Positions 42,303 through 52,374 of a stretch of DNA of 64,000 nt are shown in pieces. The translations under genes and the position numbers were made by a program. The stretch is from Melioribacteraceae bacterium. Its GTDB lineage: Bacteria; Bacteroidota; Ignavibacteria; Ignavibacteriales; Melioribacteraceae. The stretch is taken from the NCBI GenBank assembly GCA_035362835.1, contig DAOSDY010000002.1, forward strand, positions 317,692 to 381,691, written 5' to 3'. Every line of letters begins with the position of its first letter. The first letter of the stretch is position 1. Below the pieces are notes generated by a model. The model made no database searches and had not been told where the DNA came from. It saw only the letters and a program-made list of their open reading frames with translations.

Positions 42303-45300
42303 ATGATAGTAATTGAACTTATATATAGCCTTTCTCTGCTTGTGGCGATGATTATTCTTTCCGGATTTATAAATGAAAAATTCGATAGAGAAGATTTAAC
42401 AGCGAAGATTCTACAGGGAATACTCTTCGGCACAGCGGCATTTATTGGAATGCTAAATCCATTCGAACTTGAGAAAGGTATTTTTTTCGACGGTAGAACA
42501 ATTGCAATAAGTCTCTGTACATTTTTTTTCGGTCCGGTATCGGGAATTATTTCTCTTATCCCACCGCTCGTCTACAGAGTTTTTGCAGGCGGTCCCGGGA
42601 TCTACATGGGGATTGGTACGATCCTTTCTTCGTTTCTTATAGGGGCGCTTTTCCTTAAGAAGAAGAGATCTGCAAAGTCAATTGATAATCTCGACTTTTA
42701 TCTGCTCGGATTAATTGTACATATTATAATGCTGCTGCTAGTATTCACGCTTCCGTCAAAGAATATTTTACCGACATTAAAATCACTTGCATTCACAATT
42801 ATTGCAATCTATCCGCTGATTAGTATGCTGATAAGCAAAATACTACTGGATCAGGAACAGAAGAAGAAAGCATTTCATACAATCAAACAGAACGAAAAGC
42901 TGTTCCGCACCACTCTTTATAGTATCGGGGACGGTGTTATAACCACAGATACTGAAGGTAGAGTTCAGCAGATGAACCGGGTTGCCGAATATCTTACCGG
43001 ATGGCCGGAATCTGATGCAAAAAATAGTTTGCTGGATGATGTCTATACTGTTTATGATGACAGTAAAAGAATCCGTTCTGAAAGCCGTCTACGGTTTATA
43101 CAAAAACCGGATTCAAATACAGGCCGTGAATCTTCAGCCATACTTATTTCTAAGTCGGGAAATGAGATCCCTGTTTCTGACAGCGGTGCACCAATAATTG
43201 ATGAGAAAGGTGAAGTGATCGGTTCCGTCCTGATTTTCAGGGACCAGACTAAAGAAATGGAGAAGCAGCGTCTGCTTGCAGAAAGCGAAGCCAAACTTAA
43301 GCGGGCCGAATCGATTGCCGGTACCGGAAACTGGGAGATTGATTTAAACACGGGTCTGATCTACGGTTCGGATGGAGCTCAGAAAATATACGGTGTCAAC
43401 AGGGATTCTTGGAAATTATCCGATATTCAGAAAATACCTCTTCCGGAATACCGTGAAGAATTGAACAAAGCTCTTCTAAACCTTATCCAGAATAATGAAC
43501 CATATGATGTCGAATTCAAAATCAAACGGGGGGATGGCAAGATTCTTAATATTCACTCGGTTGCCGAATACGATAAAGAAACTAATAAAGTATTCGGGGT
43601 TATGGAAGATATTACGTATAAGAAAGAAGCGGAGATAAAATTAAAAGCTGACGAAGAATTGTTCAGAGCAATCTCAAATCTTACGATGGATTACCTTTTT
43701 TCTACATCGCTTAGTGAAGAAGGCAAACTGGTTCATAACTGGTTTGGCGGTGCATTCGAAAAGCTGACCGGTTACTCATTCGAAGAATACAGGGAAAGAG
43801 GAGGTTGGATGTCGATGCTCCACCCCGAAGATATTGAAGTTGATAATAAGGCGATGCAGAAATTGTTTAAAAACGAAAATGCCGTTACAGAAGTAAGAAC
43901 AATCCACAAAAACGGAAGTGTTGTCTGGGTCCGTGTCTATGCTAAACCGGTCTGGGATAATGAAAAAAACAGGCTTAAAGGGATTCAGGGAGCCGTCCAG
44001 GATATAACCGAATTTAAACGTTCTCAACTTATTCAGCAGATTCAGTATAATATTGCCAATGCTGTAACAACCTCTATTAAAACAGCAGAGCTTTTTGCAA
44101 TGGTTCGAAAGGAACTTTCTCAATTAATGGATACGAAAAATTTCTTTGTCGCATTCTATGATGAGAAAACAGATACTCTTAAAGCTGATCTGGACAGAGA
44201 TGAAAAGGATGAGATCGGAACCTGGTCGGCAAAAAAATCTTTGACGGGGTATTTGATCAATCAATCAAAAACACTCCTGCTTACTAAAAATGAGATAATT
44301 GAATTGAGTAATAAAGGTGCAATAGAACTTGTTGGTTCCTTGCCCGAAGTCTGGCTTGGAGCTCCGCTCAAAATAAACAGCAAAGTTATCGGGGCTGTAG
44401 TAATCCAGAATTATCACGACCGCAATGCTTATGATCAAACGAGTCAGAAAATCTTCGAGGTAATAGCCAACCAGCTTTCATTATATATCCAGAGGAAGAA
44501 AGCTGAAGAGGATCTGCTGGTTCTGGCAAGGGCAATTCATCAGAGTCCCCTCACAATTATTATTACCGATACTTCCGGCAAAATTGTCTATACAAATCCG
44601 AGCATTACAAAATCGACCGGTTACAGTATAGAAGAGGTAATAGGTCAGAATACAAGAGTATTCAGTTCTAAACACCACCCGCCTGAATTTTATAAAAATT
44701 TATGGGAGACAATTCTGTCCGGCAAAGATTGGGAGGGAGAAATTCTAAATAAAAACAAGAAGGGAGAACTCTTCTGGGAGCATCAGATAATTTCACCCGT
44801 GATAAACGAAGAAGGAATTACAACCAACTTCATAGCATTGAAAGAGGATGTAACTGAAAAGAAGAATATGATAGAAGAGATTATTAGAGCTAAAGAAAGG
44901 GCTGAAGCTTCCGAAAGATTAAAAACAGAATTTCTGGCGCAGATCTCACATGAAATCAGAACTCCTATAAATATTATGTCCAGCAACGCACAGTTGATTA
45001 AGGATGAAGTGGAGAGCTTTATAGATGAGGAAGTACTCGGACTTTTTTCAAGCATAGCACGCGCATCACACCGGATGATTAGAACAGTCGATCTGATACT
45101 TAATATGTCTGAACTCCAGACCGGTGCTTACAGACCTGTGTATAAGGAGATAAATCTGGATACCGACATACTGCAATCACTGCAGATCGAATATCTTCAT
45201 CTTGCTCAAAGCAAAAAGCTTACGATTGAGTACATCTGTGAAACTGAGAATCCTATAATTGAAGCCGACGAATATAGCGTTATGCAGATTTTTGCAAACC

Positions 45301-45614
45301 TGATTGATAATGGAATTAAATATACAGATGCCGGTAAAATTTCGATCAGGCTTTTTGAAAATCAAGCCTCGGAAAAAATTGTTGAAATTAAAGATACCGG
45401 TATCGGCATGAATAGAGATTTCCTTGAAAGAATTTTTGAGCCGTTCGTCCAGGAGGAACACGGATATACGAGATCCTTCGAAGGGAATGGTTTGGGATTG
45501 GCGCTCGTTAAAAATTACTGTGAACTTAATAATGCCGAAATAGAAGTTGAAAGTGAAAAAGGATCCGGTTCAAAATTCAGGGTTACATTCAGGAACAGGG
45601 TGCCGAATATCTGA
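42303..45614 (+). CDS. Multi-PAS membrane histidine kinase with 5TMR-LYT sensor
   Basis: The protein has 1103 residues. The N-terminus (about 1-185) is a 5TM-5TMR_LYT sensor. PAS domains lie at about 195-315, 325-440, 445-570 and 740-855, with a GAF domain at about 575-735. HisKA has ISHEIRTP with His883, and HATPase_c shows NLIDNGIKYT, DTGIGM and GNGLGLAL. No receiver domain is attached, and no response-regulator gene lies beside it. It probably senses a membrane-bound or small-molecule signal. It stands alone before atpD. Confidence 0.9.
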   Translation: MIVIELIYSLSLLVAMIILSGFINEKFDREDLTAKILQGILFGTAAFIGMLNPFELEKGIFFDGRTIAISLCTFFFGPVSGIISLIPPLVYRVFAGGPGIYMGIGTILSSFLIGALFLKKKRSAKSIDNLDFYLLGLIVHIIMLLLVFTLPSKNILPTLKSLAFTIIAIYPLISMLISKILLDQEQKKKAFHTIKQNEKLFRTTLYSIGDGVITTDTEGRVQQMNRVAEYLTGWPESDAKNSLLDDVYTVYDDSKRIRSESRLRFIQKPDSNTGRESSAILISKSGNEIPVSDSGAPIIDEKGEVIGSVLIFRDQTKEMEKQRLLAESEAKLKRAESIAGTGNWEIDLNTGLIYGSDGAQKIYGVNRDSWKLSDIQKIPLPEYREELNKALLNLIQNNEPYDVEFKIKRGDGKILNIHSVAEYDKETNKVFGVMEDITYKKEAEIKLKADEELFRAISNLTMDYLFSTSLSEEGKLVHNWFGGAFEKLTGYSFEEYRERGGWMSMLHPEDIEVDNKAMQKLFKNENAVTEVRTIHKNGSVVWVRVYAKPVWDNEKNRLKGIQGAVQDITEFKRSQLIQQIQYNIANAVTTSIKTAELFAMVRKELSQLMDTKNFFVAFYDEKTDTLKADLDRDEKDEIGTWSAKKSLTGYLINQSKTLLLTKNEIIELSNKGAIELVGSLPEVWLGAPLKINSKVIGAVVIQNYHDRNAYDQTSQKIFEVIANQLSLYIQRKKAEEDLLVLARAIHQSPLTIIITDTSGKIVYTNPSITKSTGYSIEEVIGQNTRVFSSKHHPPEFYKNLWETILSGKDWEGEILNKNKKGELFWEHQIISPVINEEGITTNFIALKEDVTEKKNMIEEIIRAKERAEASERLKTEFLAQISHEIRTPINIMSSNAQLIKDEVESFIDEEVLGLFSSIARASHRMIRTVDLILNMSELQTGAYRPVYKEINLDTDILQSLQIEYLHLAQSKKLTIEYICETENPIIEADEYSVMQIFANLIDNGIKYTDAGKISIRLFENQASEKIVEIKDTGIGMNRDFLERIFEPFVQEEHGYTRSFEGNGLGLALVKNYCELNNAEIEVESEKGSGSKFRVTFRNRVPNI

Positions 45615-45686
45615 TTCTTCTGTAAAAATTAGTTAATTCAACTTCCCCTTATCGTTAAAAATGCCTTCAGAATAACAGTATATCAC

Positions 45687-45718
45687 TTTGGAAATAAGCT
45701 CATTTCTTTCTAATTTTA
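45687..45718 (+). promoter_or_regulatory. Candidate promoter of atpDC
   Basis: TTTG (45687-45690), 20 bp, then TAATTTTA (45711-45718), one mismatch from TAnnTTTG. A start near 45725 gives a leader of about 24 nt, with GGGAG before the ATG at 45749. Confidence 0.45.
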
Positions 45719-45748
45719 CACGCAAAATTTTGAATTTTAGGGAGAAAA

Positions 45749-47161
45749 ATGGGACTGAATCAAGGTACAATCATTCAGGTTATCGGACCTGTAATCGATA
45801 TAGATTTTGAAGGCGGAAAGCTTCCAAATATTTATAATTCAATCAAAATTCCAAGAAAAGATCTGGAGGGGAAGGACCAGGAATTGATTGTTGAAGTCCA
45901 GCAGCACCTCGGCGAAAACCGGGTTAGAACCGTTGCTATGGATTCAACGGATGGACTGGTCAGAGGTATGAAGGCTTTCGATACCGGCGAACCGATCTCC
46001 GTTCCTGTTGGACCCGAAACTCTCGGCCGACTTATTAATGTAATTGGAGAAGGGATCGATGGACTAGGAACAGATATTAAAACGAAAAAACGTTACGGTA
46101 TTCACCGCCACTCTCCTAAGTTCGAAAATCTTACTACAAAACAGGAAATGTTCGAAACCGGTATAAAGGTAATCGACCTTCTGGAACCTTATACAAAAGG
46201 AGGTAAGACAGGACTGTTCGGAGGCGCAGGTGTAGGCAAGACAGTTATTATTCAGGAACTGATTCACAATATTGCAAAGCAGCATGGCGGTTATTCGGTA
46301 TTTGCAGGTGTAGGTGAAAGAACTAGAGAAGGAAACGACCTCTGGCTCGAAATGAAGGAATCGGGTGTATTACCGAAAACAGCGCTGGTATTCGGACAGA
46401 TGAATGAACCGCCGGGAGCCCGTTTAAGAGTTGGATTAACCGGCCTTACTATTGCAGAATATTTCAGAGATGAAGAGGGAAGAGACGTATTATTATTTAT
46501 CGATAATATTTTCCGTTTTACACAGGCAGGTTCGGAAGTTTCCGCTCTGTTAGGCCGTATGCCTTCGGCAGTTGGATATCAGCCGAATCTGGCAACTGAA
46601 ATGGGAGAATTACAGGAGAGGATTACTTCAACTGCAAAAGGATCGATCACTTCAGTTCAGGCGATTTACGTACCTGCGGACGACTTAACGGATCCGGCTC
46701 CCGCAACTGCATTCTCGCACCTCGACGCAACAACTGTGTTGAGCAGGCAGATTTCCGAGCTTGGAATTTATCCCGCGGTAGACCCTCTTGATTCAACTTC
46801 TAGAATTCTACAGCCGGATATAGTTGGTAACGAACACTATTCAGTCGCTAAACAGGTAAAAGAGATTCTACAGGCTTATAAAGACCTTCAGGATATTATT
46901 AATATTCTTGGAATGGATGAACTTTCCGACGACGATAAGGTGACCGTCCGTCGGGCAAGAAGAATCCAGAGATTTTTAAGTCAGCCTTTCCATGTTGCAG
47001 AGCAGTTCACAGGATTCCCGGGTAAATACGTTAAGCTCGAGGATACAATCAGAAGCTTTAAGGAGATACTCGAAGGAAAGCACGATAATCTTCCAGAGCA
47101 GGCATTTATGTATGTCGGTACAATTGAAGAAGCCGTTGAAAAAGCGAAGACCCTGGCATGA
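45749..47161 (+). CDS. atpD: F1 ATP synthase beta subunit
   Basis: The protein has 470 residues: Walker A GGAGVGKT, the GERTREGNDLW catalytic loop, and LLFIDNIFRFTQAGSEVSALLGR. It is the catalytic subunit of F1. It is cotranscribed with atpC (ATGA overlap); other atp genes are not here, a split known in Chlorobi and Bacteroidota relatives. Confidence 0.97.
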   Translation: MGLNQGTIIQVIGPVIDIDFEGGKLPNIYNSIKIPRKDLEGKDQELIVEVQQHLGENRVRTVAMDSTDGLVRGMKAFDTGEPISVPVGPETLGRLINVIGEGIDGLGTDIKTKKRYGIHRHSPKFENLTTKQEMFETGIKVIDLLEPYTKGGKTGLFGGAGVGKTVIIQELIHNIAKQHGGYSVFAGVGERTREGNDLWLEMKESGVLPKTALVFGQMNEPPGARLRVGLTGLTIAEYFRDEEGRDVLLFIDNIFRFTQAGSEVSALLGRMPSAVGYQPNLATEMGELQERITSTAKGSITSVQAIYVPADDLTDPAPATAFSHLDATTVLSRQISELGIYPAVDPLDSTSRILQPDIVGNEHYSVAKQVKEILQAYKDLQDIINILGMDELSDDDKVTVRRARRIQRFLSQPFHVAEQFTGFPGKYVKLEDTIRSFKEILEGKHDNLPEQAFMYVGTIEEAVEKAKTLA

Positions 47162-47565
47162 TAAAAGAACTGAATGTTGAAATAATTACTCCGTCTAAAT
47201 CGGCATTCGCCGGCAAGGTTAAATCGATCTCCCTACCAGGTACGCTTGGAAACTTTCAGGTCCTTTTTAATCACGCTCCTTTACTAAGTACTTTTGAAAT
47301 CGGCAGAATTAAAATTGTTGATCTGAATGATAAAGAATCCGAATACGCTACCGGCGGAGGTACAGTAGAGGTTCTTGCTAATAAAATCCTAGTTCTGGCC
47401 GATAGTTTTGAATCGAAAGAGGATATTGATATTGAGCGTGCTGCAAGATCGCTTGAAAGAGCAAAGGAGAGAATTGCTAATAAGAACAGAGAGAAGATTG
47501 ATGAAGTAAGGGCTGAAGCTTCATTGCAGAGAGCACTTAACAGAATTAAATTTGCCGGAAATTAA
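47158..47565 (+). CDS. atpC: F1 ATP synthase epsilon subunit
   Basis: The protein has 135 residues with the epsilon N-terminal beta-barrel (PGTLGNFQVLFNHAPLLS, near 25-42) and a C-terminal helical hairpin (about 95-133). It couples rotation and regulates ATP hydrolysis. The ATG overlaps the atpD stop. Confidence 0.93.
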   Translation: MIKELNVEIITPSKSAFAGKVKSISLPGTLGNFQVLFNHAPLLSTFEIGRIKIVDLNDKESEYATGGGTVEVLANKILVLADSFESKEDIDIERAARSLERAKERIANKNREKIDEVRAEASLQRALNRIKFAGN

Positions 47566-47591
47566 GTGAAGTAAAAAATACAGATTCAAAT

Positions 47592-47620
47592 AAAAAACCC
47601 CGCATGCACGGGGTTTTTTA
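47592..47620. terminator. Bidirectional terminator between atpC and sod
   Basis: AAAAAACCCCG pairs with CGGGGTTTTTT around CATGCA. The T-run serves the + strand and the A-run serves the - strand, so it ends both convergent transcripts. Confidence 0.9.
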
Positions 47621-47641
47621 TTATAGATTATTGTTTTCTTC

Positions 47642-48367
47642 TTATTTAACTGAAGCGAATCTCTTTGCAACTGCATCCCAGTCAACAACATTCCACCATG
47701 CATTCAGGTAATCAGGTCTGCGGTTCTGGTAATTGAGGTAATACGCATGTTCCCAAACGTCAATTCCTAGTACCGGGAATCCTTTCACATCGGCAACGTC
47801 CATTAATGGATTATCCTGATTCGGTGTAGAAGAGACTACAAGTTTTCCGTCGGAAACAACCAGCCATGCCCATCCTGAACCGAAACGGGTAGCGCCCGCA
47901 TTATTTACAAGATCTTTGAATTTATCGAATGAACCGAATGTGCCGTTAATTGCGTCGGCAAGAGAACCGGTTGGAAGACCGCCTTTATTGGGGCCCATAA
48001 TATTCCAGAACATTTCGTGGTTATAATGGCCACCGCCGTTATTACGGATAGCGGCAGGGAGTTTGGACATCATGCTGAACATTTCTTCGAGAGTCTTTCC
48101 TGACAGGTCTGCATTCCCCTCAAGGGCTTTATTCAGGTTGTTAACATAAGCAGCGTGATGTTTACCGTGATGTATTTCCATAGTTTTAGAATCTATATGC
48201 GGTTCAAGTGCATTAAAAGCATACGGAAGTGGTGCTAATTCAAACTTACTCATTTTATTACTCCAATCTATTTTTTGATTTAATTTGTTTGTAATACCTT
48301 CTATTTTAGTCATACCGCCTGCTATAGTCATAAGACCGAGCGATGTGATAAAGTTTCTTCTCTTCAT
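47642..48367 (-). CDS. Fe/Mn superoxide dismutase with Tat-like N-terminus
   Basis: I start at the ATG ending at 48367 (241 residues). A longer in-frame start at 48451 would overlap the IscA-type gene by more than 80 bp. Residues 1-23 carry KRRNFI plus a hydrophobic stretch, like a Tat signal. The SOD fold follows with EIHHGKHHAAYVNNLN, GSGWAWLVV and the metal-ligand end DVWEHAYYLNYQNRRPDY. It removes superoxide, probably in the periplasm. Fe or Mn cannot be told apart here. Confidence 0.88.
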   Translation of the reverse strand: MKRRNFITSLGLMTIAGGMTKIEGITNKLNQKIDWSNKMSKFELAPLPYAFNALEPHIDSKTMEIHHGKHHAAYVNNLNKALEGNADLSGKTLEEMFSMMSKLPAAIRNNGGGHYNHEMFWNIMGPNKGGLPTGSLADAINGTFGSFDKFKDLVNNAGATRFGSGWAWLVVSDGKLVVSSTPNQDNPLMDVADVKGFPVLGIDVWEHAYYLNYQNRRPDYLNAWWNVVDWDAVAKRFASVK

Positions 48368-48368
48368 T

Positions 48369-48722
48369 TTATACTCCGAAAGATTCACCGCAACCGCAGG
48401 TTTTTGTCGCGTTGGGATTATTGAATACAAATCCTCGACCATTAAGACCATCGCTGAAATCGAGTGTAGTGCCGGATAAATAAAAAAGGCTCTTGCCGTC
48501 TACATAAATTTTAATACCCTCTTTTTCGATAACAGTATCGCCTTCCTTCAATTCCCCATCAAAGCCGAGCTGATAAGTTAATCCTGAACAACCACCGCCT
48601 TTAACTCCAACCCGTAGTGCAAAATCTGAAGGGATAGCGTTCTCTTCTTTTATTCTATTTATCTGTTTGACCGCTTTTTCCGTGATTTCAATATCATTTT
48701 GAATTGCAGATGCCGAGCTCAT
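48369..48722 (-). CDS. IscA/SufA-type iron-sulphur carrier
   Basis: The protein has 117 residues. The three conserved cysteines are in GGGCSGLTY and TCGCGESF near the C-terminus. It carries or assembles iron-sulphur clusters. The stop lies one base from the sod ATG, so the two are coupled. The many Fe-S proteins in this window (complex I, Kor, LipA, HydE) are likely clients in general. Confidence 0.9.
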   Translation of the reverse strand: MSSASAIQNDIEITEKAVKQINRIKEENAIPSDFALRVGVKGGGCSGLTYQLGFDGELKEGDTVIEKEGIKIYVDGKSLFYLSGTTLDFSDGLNGRGFVFNNPNATKTCGCGESFGV

Positions 48723-48733
48723 ATTTAGATCCT

Positions 48734-49030
48734 TTAATTTATCGCAGCTTCTGAACTATTAACAACCTTATTTACTAAAAAATTCACTTTCCAAGTATTA
48801 TTTCCGACTTTTTTTATTTCATTTGTTTGTTCAAGGAAATCGGTGAATTCAATTGCAATCTTTTCACACTCTGAATAACGCAGAAATTTCTCCTTTCTTT
48901 CGAAATAACTCTTTACTGCATATAAAACATCCCTTAAAAAAATATTCGAATTGTTGTAGACCGGGTATTTCTCTTTCATAAAATTGATGAAAATCTCTTT
49001 GTTCGATTTCAATTCGTTCAAATATTCCAT
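48734..49030 (-). CDS. Small hypothetical protein upstream of iscA
   Basis: The protein has 98 residues, is charged and helical, and has no cysteines beyond one and no signal peptide. I do not recognise it. It ends 11 bp before the IscA-type gene and is probably the first gene of a three-gene operon with iscA and sod. Confidence 0.55.
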   Translation of the reverse strand: MEYLNELKSNKEIFINFMKEKYPVYNNSNIFLRDVLYAVKSYFERKEKFLRYSECEKIAIEFTDFLEQTNEIKKVGNNTWKVNFLVNKVVNSSEAAIN

Positions 49031-49153
49031 GATAATTCCTTTCGTTGATTTAGTAGGATTAGATTAAAAAATGAAGAAAAAGACTCAAACTAATTTAATT
49101 GAGGGAAAAAGTAAAAAAGCTGAGATAAAAACGCAAGAATTGTAATTAAGTTC

Positions 49154-50668
49154 TTATAGACCCAGAATTACCAGACAGCTTTTTGCCAGATCGACCATCG
49201 GCGTAAAATAGATTCCGAAAACCAATACCGGAATAACCAGTACGAGCACGAGAATCCTGTTCCCGAAAGATGGAATAATAGCCGGAGTTGATTCTCCCGG
49301 TTTTGTAAGGTACATATGTTTTAACACTCTTACATAGTAATAAAGGGAGACAACGGAATTTAACAAAGCAATTATTGCTACAACAATCATCTTTGCGTCT
49401 ACAAGTGCAATAAAAAGATAAAGCTTGCCGATAAATCCGGCTGTAGGCGGTAATCCTGTTAATGATATCAGGAAGATTGATAGTGCGACTCCTAAGAGTG
49501 GTGAAGTATATCCGAGTCCGTCATAATCATCTATCTCTTCGGAATTTGTCTTGTTGGCAATTAACATAACAACAAGGAATGCGCCAAGATTCATAATAAG
49601 ATAAACAATAAAATAGATCAGGATTGCAAGGAGTCCCTGGTTGGAAAAGACCACAAGACCAAGTAAAATATATCCTGCATGGGCAATACTTGAATAGGCA
49701 AGCATTCGTTTGAGATTACTCTGCCACAGGGCCGAGAAATTACCGAGTGTCATTGTCAGAATTGAGATGGCAATTAGAATTGACTGCCAGTCGAAAACGT
49801 CGATTAAAGACCAGTTTCCGTTTTCATCTATGTAGGAAACAAATGTGGTTTTTACGAAGCGGATCAGCAGAGCAAATCCAGCAGCTTTGCTAGCTACAGA
49901 AAGAAATGCAGTAATTGTTATCGGGGCGCCTTCGTAAACATCCGGAGTCCAGAAATGGAAAGGGACTGATGAAATTTTATATCCGATTCCGGCAAGTATC
50001 AAAATAATTGAGAAGGATAGTGTAAATAGATTGATATGCGGTCCCTGGATCAGCGAATTGATTACATAAAGATTAGTACTTCCTGTCATTCCGTAAACTA
50101 TTGAGATTCCGAAGAGCATCAAACCTGATGAAACCGATCCGTAGATTAAATATTTAAGTGATGCTTCACTGTTTCTGTCCCGCAGTTTGGTAAATCCGGC
50201 AAGTACATATGATGAAAGAGAAAGTAATTCAAGCGAAAGATAGATCAGAATTAAATCGGTTGCCGAAATTAAAAAGAGCATGCCCAGTATCATTCCGAAA
50301 ATCAGAGCGTAATATTCCCCAATTCGTCCCTGAATTTTCTGTATCTCATCGGAAGAAATGGAGAAGAAAAGGATTAGAAGGGAAGAGGCGATTACAATCA
50401 GTTTGAAAAACACACCGAAAGAATCAACTGTAATTAATCCGTAATCTCTTATCGATTGATTAGAGGATTGGAAACCGAATCCGGAAATACTGAATTGGTT
50501 AATTACAAAAGCACCGGTTACAGCAATACCGATTCCGGCGATATAGGGAATCAACCGTTTGTCTTTATGAAAGATCAGGTCTGCAAGTACAAGAATTATA
50601 AGTCCCGCAGATAAAACGATTTCCGGAAGGATCAGGTTGATCGATTGATATAAATTGTTAAGTTCCAT
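49154..50668 (-). CDS. nuoN: Complex I subunit N
   Basis: The protein has 504 residues of the antiporter-like membrane-subunit type, with about 14 helices and conserved Lys/Glu (the SSYVLAGF region and GYKISSVPFHFWTPDVYEG). One of three proton-pumping antiporter-like subunits. Last gene of the nuo operon, separated by 8 bp from nuoM. Confidence 0.95.
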   Translation of the reverse strand: MELNNLYQSINLILPEIVLSAGLIILVLADLIFHKDKRLIPYIAGIGIAVTGAFVINQFSISGFGFQSSNQSIRDYGLITVDSFGVFFKLIVIASSLLILFFSISSDEIQKIQGRIGEYYALIFGMILGMLFLISATDLILIYLSLELLSLSSYVLAGFTKLRDRNSEASLKYLIYGSVSSGLMLFGISIVYGMTGSTNLYVINSLIQGPHINLFTLSFSIILILAGIGYKISSVPFHFWTPDVYEGAPITITAFLSVASKAAGFALLIRFVKTTFVSYIDENGNWSLIDVFDWQSILIAISILTMTLGNFSALWQSNLKRMLAYSSIAHAGYILLGLVVFSNQGLLAILIYFIVYLIMNLGAFLVVMLIANKTNSEEIDDYDGLGYTSPLLGVALSIFLISLTGLPPTAGFIGKLYLFIALVDAKMIVVAIIALLNSVVSLYYYVRVLKHMYLTKPGESTPAIIPSFGNRILVLVLVIPVLVFGIYFTPMVDLAKSCLVILGL

Positions 50669-50676
50669 TCTCTAAA

Positions 50677-52278
50677 CTAAAATCCGTTTATTGAAGTTGC
50701 TGTGAAATTTGTATGTAAAAAGTTTACTAATGTATTTACCGAAGTATTCATAATATCGAGCATAGCAGACGGATATACGCCCAGGAAAATAATAACGATT
50801 GTTAGAGGTATAAACATTACATATTCCCTGAATTCAATATCCTTGAGTGAAGCCCATTTTTCGTTCAATGGACCGAAGAAAATTCTTTGTAATGTCCAGA
50901 GCATATAGCCGGCACCAAGCAGAATTCCGAGAGTGGAAAGCATTGTAAGAATTCGTATACTTTCAACTCCGAACGCTCCTACAAACACGAGTGCTTCTGA
51001 AATAAATCCGCTCATACTCGGTAAACCGATTGCTGCAAAGAATGCAACTGTAACAAATACGGTGTAGACTGGCATCTGGGTAGCTAGTCCGCCGAAATCA
51101 TTCAGACCTCTTGTATGAGCACGGTCGTATACAACACCAACAATCAAGAAGAGCATTGCCGTTATAGTACCGTGATTGAACATCTGGAATATCGCTCCGT
51201 TGATACCGGTTGTTGTAAGTGATGCCATACCTAACAAAACATAACCCATATGCGAGACTGACGAATAAGCAATAAGTTTCTTGAAATCCTTCTGCGCAAG
51301 AGCGACGAGCGCACCGTAAATAATATTAACCATACCGAACATTGCTATCCACCACATCAGGTCGCGTGTAATATCGGGGAAGATTGGGTAGCTGATTCTG
51401 AGGATTCCGTAGGTTCCCATTTTAAGGAGCACACCGGCAAGTATTACAGAAATTGGGGTGGGTGCTTCAACGTGAGCGTCGGGCAACCATGTATGGAACG
51501 GGAACATCGGTATTTTAATTGCGAAGCCGACGAAAAGTGCAAGGTATGCAATTAACCTGAGATTATTAGGATTGAGTGGAGATAGTATTCCATCAGCTGT
51601 GTAATTCCCTGAATTCATCAATTGTAAAATATTGAATGTAAAGACTTTAGTACCATCTGCTAATGTTTCTGTTGTACTGAAGTAAAGGCCGATCATTACA
51701 AGAAGAATGAAAATACTTCCGAATAGAGTATAAATGAAGAATTTTATTGCGGCATATTCTTTTCTTGGTCCGCCCCAGATTCCGATCAGGAAGTACATCG
51801 GGAGCAGCATTAGTTCCCAGAATATATAAAAGAGGAAAAAGTCGAGGGCAACAAAGACACCCATCATTCCGGTATCGAGCAGCAGGAAGAGTGCAAAATA
51901 ACCTTTAAGTGAGTGATTGATGTTCCAGGAGGAAATTGTTGCAATAAATGAAATAAGAGCTGTAAGAAGAACCATCGGCATACTCAATCCGTCGATACCA
52001 ATGAAGTAATCGATCTTAACAGTACCGAGCCATGAAATGCCGCTTATCTCAATCCATCTGAACTTCTCTATGAACTGGAACGACCTCTCTTCATAGACTC
52101 CTGCGGCGGAATAATTATAATTTATTAAGAGGATAATGGCTAACACAACCTGCAAGGCCGTGATTATAAGAGTAGTATACTTAATTGTATTAGCTTGTTC
52201 CTTCTTGAGGAAAAGAATAATTATCATCCCGAGGACAGGGAGGAACGTGATAAATGTTAATATCGGAAATCCCATCAT
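50677..52278 (-). CDS. nuoM: Complex I subunit M
   Basis: The protein has 533 residues with about 14 membrane helices. The FWELMLLPMYFLIGIWGG and KIPMFPFHTWLPDAHVEAP motifs are typical of NuoM. Proton-pumping antiporter-like subunit. Confidence 0.96.
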   Translation of the reverse strand: MMGFPILTFITFLPVLGMIIILFLKKEQANTIKYTTLIITALQVVLAIILLINYNYSAAGVYEERSFQFIEKFRWIEISGISWLGTVKIDYFIGIDGLSMPMVLLTALISFIATISSWNINHSLKGYFALFLLLDTGMMGVFVALDFFLFYIFWELMLLPMYFLIGIWGGPRKEYAAIKFFIYTLFGSIFILLVMIGLYFSTTETLADGTKVFTFNILQLMNSGNYTADGILSPLNPNNLRLIAYLALFVGFAIKIPMFPFHTWLPDAHVEAPTPISVILAGVLLKMGTYGILRISYPIFPDITRDLMWWIAMFGMVNIIYGALVALAQKDFKKLIAYSSVSHMGYVLLGMASLTTTGINGAIFQMFNHGTITAMLFLIVGVVYDRAHTRGLNDFGGLATQMPVYTVFVTVAFFAAIGLPSMSGFISEALVFVGAFGVESIRILTMLSTLGILLGAGYMLWTLQRIFFGPLNEKWASLKDIEFREYVMFIPLTIVIIFLGVYPSAMLDIMNTSVNTLVNFLHTNFTATSINGF

Positions 52279-52374
52279 AATGACTAACCTATATTTTTAA
52301 TTTTTTTATGAACACTTCCGGGCATTGTGGAAACTTAAGATCCGGAATGGTTTATCAAAATCATTTTTATAAAA

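Noticed and set aside
48368..48451. Longer superoxide dismutase start
   Set aside because: It runs through the IscA-type gene; the ATG at 48367 opens a Tat-like signal.
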